A stretch of DNA of 9,786 nucleotides from Candidatus Omnitrophota bacterium. GTDB lineage: Bacteria > Ratteibacteria > UBA8468 > B48-G9 > JAFGKM01. The notes beneath the pieces were generated by a model. The model searched no databases. It saw nothing but the letters and a program-made list of their open reading frames with translations, and was not told where the DNA came from. The position numbers and the translations under genes were made by a program. Where the stretch lies: assembly GCA_023819365.1 (NCBI GenBank), contig JAMWBP010000011.1, forward strand, positions 1 through 9,786, read 5' to 3'. Within the stretch, counting starts at the first letter, position 1; every line of letters begins with the position of its first letter. This document shows, piece by piece, positions 5,543-9,786 of this stretch.

Positions 5543-6238
5543 ATGTTAAGAAAGATATTTTCAAAGGATGGTTCTCAAAACCTACAGGGCTTCACTTTGA
5601 TAGAGCTGCTTGTGGTGGTAGCAATCATTGCAATTTTGGCAGCGATGTTGCTACCTGCACTCAGTCAGGCAAGGGAAAAAGCAAGACAGGCAAAGTGTAT
5701 CAACAACCTAAAACAAATAGGGGTGTTATTTGCTATGTATATGAGTGATTATGAAGATTATCTACCTCCCACTAATTGTCTCAATGGTACCGGAGAATGG
5801 CCTACGAATTGGCGCTTTGATAACCTTCTATGGCGAGTCTATGTCCAATCAGGAACTGTTAGTTCACCCAAAAAGCATGACCTCTTCCGTTGTCCCTCAG
5901 TTAAAGACACAGGTTGGTGGATTACAAACGTAGCCGGTCGGCGTTATTATGGGCTCAATGCTGTACCGTATCAGTGGCAATTTGGTTATCCTTTGAAATA
6001 CACGCTCATCAAAAAACCAAGTCAATGTCTGCTGGTTCTTGATAGTGAAGTAGCTGATGGAACAGGAAATAATTGGTTGGTCTACAATTCTACACCTGCT
6101 TATGGTAATCCTGCGACCATACATTCTCAAGGCGCCAACTGTCTCTTTATGGATTTTCACGTAGAGTGGCACAAGAAGGATGTGTTAATGGCTGCTGATG
6201 GAAGTATCACAAAATGGTGGACAAGAAGTGGAATGTAA
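5543..6238 (+). CDS. Prepilin-like protein with DUF1559 / H-X9-DG-type C-terminus
   Basis: A 231-residue type IV prepilin-like protein. A short positively charged leader ends in Gly16, followed by the class III signal [20 protein letters not shown]. The prepilin peptidase site is G16|F17, and Glu21 is the conserved Glu5 of the mature protein. The hydrophobic helix runs into [19 protein letters not shown], the standard start of the DUF1559 globular part. Near the C-terminus [16 protein letters not shown] matches the H-X9-DG processing-associated motif, except that the Gly is Phe (His194, Asp204, Phe205). The SD AGGAGG (5531-5536) fixes the start. Such proteins are expanded in Planctomycetota and Lentisphaerota and often lie beside carbohydrate enzymes. 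The role (pseudopilus tip, surface fibre or polysaccharide binding) is unproven. It sits between the regulator and the glycoside hydrolase. Confidence 0.88.
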   Translation: MLRKIFSKDGSQNLQGFTLIELLVVVAIIAILAAMLLPALSQAREKARQAKCINNLKQIGVLFAMYMSDYEDYLPPTNCLNGTGEWPTNWRFDNLLWRVYVQSGTVSSPKKHDLFRCPSVKDTGWWITNVAGRRYYGLNAVPYQWQFGYPLKYTLIKKPSQCLLVLDSEVADGTGNNWLVYNSTPAYGNPATIHSQGANCLFMDFHVEWHKKDVLMAADGSITKWWTRSGM

Positions 6239-6438
6239 ATTTTTAGCTAAGGAGGGGGTATAAGATAAGAGTCAAAAAGGTGAAAGCCGAAGTAAGGAAG
6301 TATTTGACATTATAAATAAAACATTGAAGGGGGGATGGTTGGTTCTTTAAAATTTCAATCAATTTCAGTTAGCAAAAAAAACGTTGGAAAATATAGGTAT
6401 TTAGAGTAGAGTTTTTGACTTTTAACATAGGAGGAAAG
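6239..6438 (+). other. Intergenic spacer between prepilin and glycoside hydrolase genes, with a possible 24-codon ORF
   Basis: This 200-bp spacer has several purine-rich SD-like runs (AAGGAGGGGG at 6249-6258, AAGGGGGG at 6327-6334). An ATG directly after the second opens a 24-codon frame (6335-6409, beginning MVGSLKFQSI) ending in TAG 30 bp before the hydrolase start. The SD-to-ATG distance is very short, and the peptide resembles nothing I know, so the ORF is doubtful. A TTGACA at 6304-6309 has no matching -10. No terminator is apparent, so read-through from the prepilin gene into the hydrolase is plausible. Confidence 0.35.
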
Positions 6439-9400
6439 ATGCATAAAAGATTAAAATTATGGTTAGTTTTTTGTCTCTTATCTGTGTGGATTAACTATAA
6501 CTATCTCTATTCGGAAGAAGATAACTATGAATATTTACCTCCTGAAGAGATTGTAGAAAAATACTTAAGTTTTTACGCCACATTTGATTCTAACACAAAA
6601 CCTAAGGTAGCCAAGGGGAGTAATCGTGTGGCAAATTGGGAAATATGGAGTTTTGAAGAAGGGAAAAAAGGAAAAGGTATTCGGATTGGCGAGAAAAACC
6701 CTACTGTAAGCTACTATGCACCGGGAAATTTTAACATTAATGAAGGGAGTATCTGTTTCTGGGTAAAACCAATGTGGGATCTCAATACAACCGATCCTCC
6801 TCGTAGGTTCTTCTTAGATTTTAGTAGATTTGGGTTCATGCTCTACTGGGATCATTCTTATAGTCCGCCTCGCATAATATGGGCAACAGGTTCCACCACC
6901 CCGGAAGATAAGTTTTCCTGGCAATATAGCCCGGGAGCAGTAGTGAGTTCCTGGAACGCAGAAGAATGGCACCATATTGCTCTCACATGGGTAAAGAAAG
7001 ATAATACATTAGAGAAGAAGATTTATCTTGATGGTGAACTTAAGATTACTTGCGAACAACCGGCTTTTAATACTTTGGCCAACGAATCTACCTTTTCACT
7101 TGGTTATCGCCAGGGTATAGGTACCAACGGTGAAGGTGTTTATGATGAATTTATGATCTGGGAAAAGGCTCTGCATATGGGTATGATTAAGGCGCTTTAC
7201 CAAGGTTTACTAGACCCATATATTGAAAAAGGGATAGAAAAAGATGCAAAGACAGCTAAAAATGAGAAAATATTTCTTGAAAAGAAATCAGTCCTTGAGG
7301 TATTCCGGGGACAATTAGATAAGGAAGATTATATTTACTTTGAAGATGAAGAAGTACATCTTAAAGTTCCTTATACCTGCTATCGTGAAGAACTCAGGAA
7401 TATTGAAGCTACGTATCGATTGATAAACTACTATGATGAAATTGTACAAGAGATAAGAAAAAACTTATCTCTTCCACTTTTTATTGAGTTCAATGATAAG
7501 GTTATTTTTAAACCAAAAGAAAAAGGTGTATTTAAGGTAACTGTGGAATGTAGAGATAAAGATAAAAATATCATGGTTAGGAAAGATCTTATCACATTTG
7601 GTGTTGTTCCAAAAAATATATCTAACAACAAGTTTGTTTCAGACTCTATCTTTGGGGGCCACGCTTGGTTAAAACATATCTCTTTAGCCAAAAAGATTGG
7701 CATCAAATGGCTCAGAATACTAGATGCGATGCAGATGACTTGGTGGTACTGGGTAGAACCAGAAAAAGGTAAGTTTGTCTGGTATGATGAGGAGATAGAT
7801 ACTCTTAAAAATTACGGTTTTAATATACTAGGTGTTTTCTTTTTAACTCCTAGTTGGGCATCTTCTTACCCTGGAAAGATTGAGAAATCTATTTCTGATT
7901 GGCAACATATGTTGTCTATAGGTAGGTACCCACCTCGGGATATGGAAGATTTTTACCAATATGTCTACGAAACAGTCAAACATTATAAACACTATATAAA
8001 ATATTGGGAGGTATGGAACGAGCCATACTCTACACATGCCTGGGCTGGTACACCTTATGATTACGTTAAGTTGTTAAAGACAGCATATGAAGCGGCAAAG
8101 AAAGCTGATCCGGAATGTAAGGTGATGGGAAATATATCTGCTGTGAATTTGACTGAATGGGGAGAAGAGGTATTGAAATTAGGTGGCTTAAAATATATGG
8201 ACATTGTTTCTTTTCACGGATATCCTTTTGTGGAAGGAGAAGTGCCAAAGGAGAAACTAAAAGAGGTCGTCCATAAATTACGAAAGATGATGATTCAGTA
8301 TGGAGGAGAAGAAAAACCTCTTTGGTGTACAGAACATTCCATTAATAGTACTTCTTTTTTTAGTGATTTGGATTTTCCTGAATTGCCACCTATTGAGAAA
8401 AGGACGAAACCTGATTACCGTACCCCAGCCAATAGATTAGTCAAGATGTATGTCACTTTCTTATCCGAAGGGGTAGAAAAGTGCTTTTGGTATACACTGA
8501 TTACACCACCTCCAAATCGCTCTTATGATGATTATATCGCATTGGAATATAATGGCAGTATGAAACCCTATGGTTTTGCCTATTCTACCTTAGTTTATTT
8601 CTTAGAGGGCACTAAATTCAAAAAATCTATTGAATTTCAATCTCCACTGGTTCATTGTTATCTTTTTGAAAAAAACGGAAAGTCAGTAGGTGTAATGTGG
8701 ATAGATTTTTGTGGTGAAAAAGAACTGAAAATTGAAATACCTGTTGCTCACAAAGATGTTTCAGTTTACAACATTATGGGGAATCCAAAGAAGGGCGTGA
8801 TAAGAACAGATAGAGATAAGACAATCTTCACTCTTGGTGAAGAACCAACATATATTACTTCGTATACTTTAACGGTTGAAGAATTAAGCAATAGGATAAC
8901 TGCTAGCAAGATAGAAGGTATTGAAGAATTTAATAGAGATTTTTTAGCAAAAAAGATGAAGGAAGAACGGAAAGAAAGTGAGATTATACCTGGTGAGGAT
9001 TTTGAATATGCGCGAAGAGTAAAAGAAAGTCAGTGGTACTTCATAAACTTAAGATCTGTAGCAAATATGGGATTCAAAGATACGGTGCCTGGAGATGGAA
9101 AGGGCGGATGGACTGACGAAGGCAGTATGAATGATATGGAGGATATGCCAGTTGGTAAATTAATATTCCTGGGTGTGCCTTTCTATATCATCAACCCGGA
9201 AGAGAATAACGGCAATGCTATTATAACTTTAAGGTCTCTCAATACATCTCCATTACTCCCAAATAAGAAGGAGATTCCTGTAAATCAAAGATTAGAAAAA
9301 CTATATTTTCTCCATTCCAGCGCATGGACCTCAGGTAATGTCGGTAAATATATCATAAATTATAAAGATGGAGAAAAGGAAGAAATTCTATTAAAAGCCG

Positions 9401-9639
9401 GATTAAATATTGAAGATTGGTGGAAGGAACCACAACCAAATGAGATTAGCAGGGCGGTACCGATAAAGATAAAGAAAGGGCTAATTGAAGCAAGTGGAAC
9501 ACCTTACCGATTTCTAAGAATTTTAGAATGGCAAAATCCAAAGCCAACTAAGGAAATTACAACCATTGAATTTATTTCAAGTGAACAAAGATCCATTCCG
9601 ATTCTGGTTGCTATAACCGGTGTAAAGAGTGAAAAATAA
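6439..9639 (+). CDS. Secreted multidomain glycoside hydrolase: LamG-like domain + clan GH-A (GH39-like) barrel + C-terminal beta domains
   Basis: A 1066-residue exported enzyme, probably acting on a polysaccharide. Residues 1-25 are a Sec signal peptide (MHKRLKLWLVFCLLSVW...). Residues about 40-250 form a concanavalin/LamG-like jelly roll (GSICFWVKPMW, WHHIALTWV, KIYLDGELK, GVYDEFMIWEKAL). After a beta-rich linker, about 400-690 is a TIM-barrel glycosidase: GIKWLRILDAMQMTWWYWVEP, EVWNEPY with predicted acid/base Glu528, FHGYPF, and LWCTEHS with predicted nucleophile Glu632, about 104 residues apart as expected for clan GH-A. About 730-815 is the beta-sandwich usual after such barrels. About 855-1062 is a further beta domain (GGWTDEGSMNDM, GKLIFLGVPFYII, LYFLHSSAW, DWWKEP) seen on other PVC-type hydrolases, probably for binding. 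The start is set by GGAGG at 6430-6434; an in-frame TTG at 6415 lies upstream of that SD. Substrate and exact GH family are not assignable by eye. Confidence 0.87.
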   Translation: MHKRLKLWLVFCLLSVWINYNYLYSEEDNYEYLPPEEIVEKYLSFYATFDSNTKPKVAKGSNRVANWEIWSFEEGKKGKGIRIGEKNPTVSYYAPGNFNINEGSICFWVKPMWDLNTTDPPRRFFLDFSRFGFMLYWDHSYSPPRIIWATGSTTPEDKFSWQYSPGAVVSSWNAEEWHHIALTWVKKDNTLEKKIYLDGELKITCEQPAFNTLANESTFSLGYRQGIGTNGEGVYDEFMIWEKALHMGMIKALYQGLLDPYIEKGIEKDAKTAKNEKIFLEKKSVLEVFRGQLDKEDYIYFEDEEVHLKVPYTCYREELRNIEATYRLINYYDEIVQEIRKNLSLPLFIEFNDKVIFKPKEKGVFKVTVECRDKDKNIMVRKDLITFGVVPKNISNNKFVSDSIFGGHAWLKHISLAKKIGIKWLRILDAMQMTWWYWVEPEKGKFVWYDEEIDTLKNYGFNILGVFFLTPSWASSYPGKIEKSISDWQHMLSIGRYPPRDMEDFYQYVYETVKHYKHYIKYWEVWNEPYSTHAWAGTPYDYVKLLKTAYEAAKKADPECKVMGNISAVNLTEWGEEVLKLGGLKYMDIVSFHGYPFVEGEVPKEKLKEVVHKLRKMMIQYGGEEKPLWCTEHSINSTSFFSDLDFPELPPIEKRTKPDYRTPANRLVKMYVTFLSEGVEKCFWYTLITPPPNRSYDDYIALEYNGSMKPYGFAYSTLVYFLEGTKFKKSIEFQSPLVHCYLFEKNGKSVGVMWIDFCGEKELKIEIPVAHKDVSVYNIMGNPKKGVIRTDRDKTIFTLGEEPTYITSYTLTVEELSNRITASKIEGIEEFNRDFLAKKMKEERKESEIIPGEDFEYARRVKESQWYFINLRSVANMGFKDTVPGDGKGGWTDEGSMNDMEDMPVGKLIFLGVPFYIINPEENNGNAIITLRSLNTSPLLPNKKEIPVNQRLEKLYFLHSSAWTSGNVGKYIINYKDGEKEEILLKAGLNIEDWWKEPQPNEISRAVPIKIKKGLIEASGTPYRFLRILEWQNPKPTKEITTIEFISSEQRSIPILVAITGVKSEK

Positions 9640-9732
9640 TATAAAGATTAACTGGGATTTTTTAATAAAAAACTTAACTTAAAAGAGAAAACAGATTTAG
9701 AAAAAGGATTTGATAATACGAAAGGATGAGTA

Positions 9733-9786
9733 ATGACACCAAAGTGGCATATTGCATTCTGTAATGTGACAATCACAAAGTATGCA
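9733..9786 (+). CDS. Start of a further gene, unidentified (partial)
   Basis: ATG 9733 is preceded by AAAGG (9721-9725) at a suitable distance and opens a frame (MTPKWHIAFCNVTITKYA) that stays open for all 18 codons to the window edge. It follows the glycoside hydrolase by 93 bp on the same strand without an obvious terminator, so it may belong to the same cassette. Too little is present to recognise a family, and no signal peptide is evident. The overlapping ATG at 9726 closes after a dozen codons and is less likely. Confidence 0.45.
   Translation, partial: MTPKWHIAFCNVTITKYA

Noticed and set aside
5064..5549. 161-codon plus-strand open frame between the regulator and the prepilin gene
   Set aside because: No SD, odd composition (rich in Ile, Ser, Asn, His, Phe), overlaps the prepilin start, and the C-over-G skew points to minus-strand coding; explained as antisense of the transposase relic plus hairpins.
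9640..9700. Rho-independent terminator after the glycoside hydrolase
   Set aside because: Only weak A/T pairing around TTTTTTAATAAAAAA, with no GC-rich stem followed by a T-run.

Overview
This is a low-GC, A/T-rich bacterial window. An outer-membrane porin ending in a terminal Phe, periplasmic secretion signals and a PhoR-type kinase point to a Gram-negative (diderm) organism. The combination of a DUF1559/H-X9-DG prepilin-like protein, a GntR/LacI chimeric regulator and a large secreted LamG-glycoside hydrolase is typical of the PVC superphylum and neighbouring candidate phyla (Lentisphaerota, Planctomycetota, Omnitrophota-like lineages). That placement is an inference from gene content; no rRNA or marker gene is present.

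Left half (1-3736, all minus strand): a phosphate-starvation block. phoB and phoR overlap by 4 bp (ATGA). After a 330-bp gap come a porin gene and pstS, 14 bp apart and probably one operon; pstS runs off the window. The gap holds a run of 11-bp-spaced TTAACA-like repeats that look like a PHO box in front of the porin-pstS operon, plus a hairpin-rich intergenic repeat. Together they outline a circuit: PhoR phosphorylates PhoB, PhoB binds the box, and an outer-membrane channel and the periplasmic phosphate-binding protein are made. phoB itself has no Shine-Dalgarno sequence, and its -10-like elements lie almost on its start codon.

Right half (3933-9786, plus strand): a carbohydrate cassette. 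A GntR-DNA-binding/LacI-sensor regulator has a 28-bp inverted-repeat operator over its own promoter. It is followed by a prepilin-like protein and then a 1066-residue secreted enzyme (LamG-like domain, clan GH-A catalytic barrel, C-terminal beta domains). A further gene seems to start at 9733. The likely logic is sugar-responsive control of a polysaccharide-degrading enzyme together with a dedicated pseudopilin-like surface or secretion protein.

Between the regulator and the prepilin gene (5055-5542) there is no intact gene. On the minus strand, one frame with three internal stops reads like the N-terminus of an IS110-family transposase joined to part of its C-terminal region, with the catalytic middle missing. 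Just upstream of its start codon are two similar tandem hairpins, in the position where IS110 elements encode their bridge RNA. This relic, and what its hairpins now do in front of the prepilin gene, is the most interesting lead in the window.
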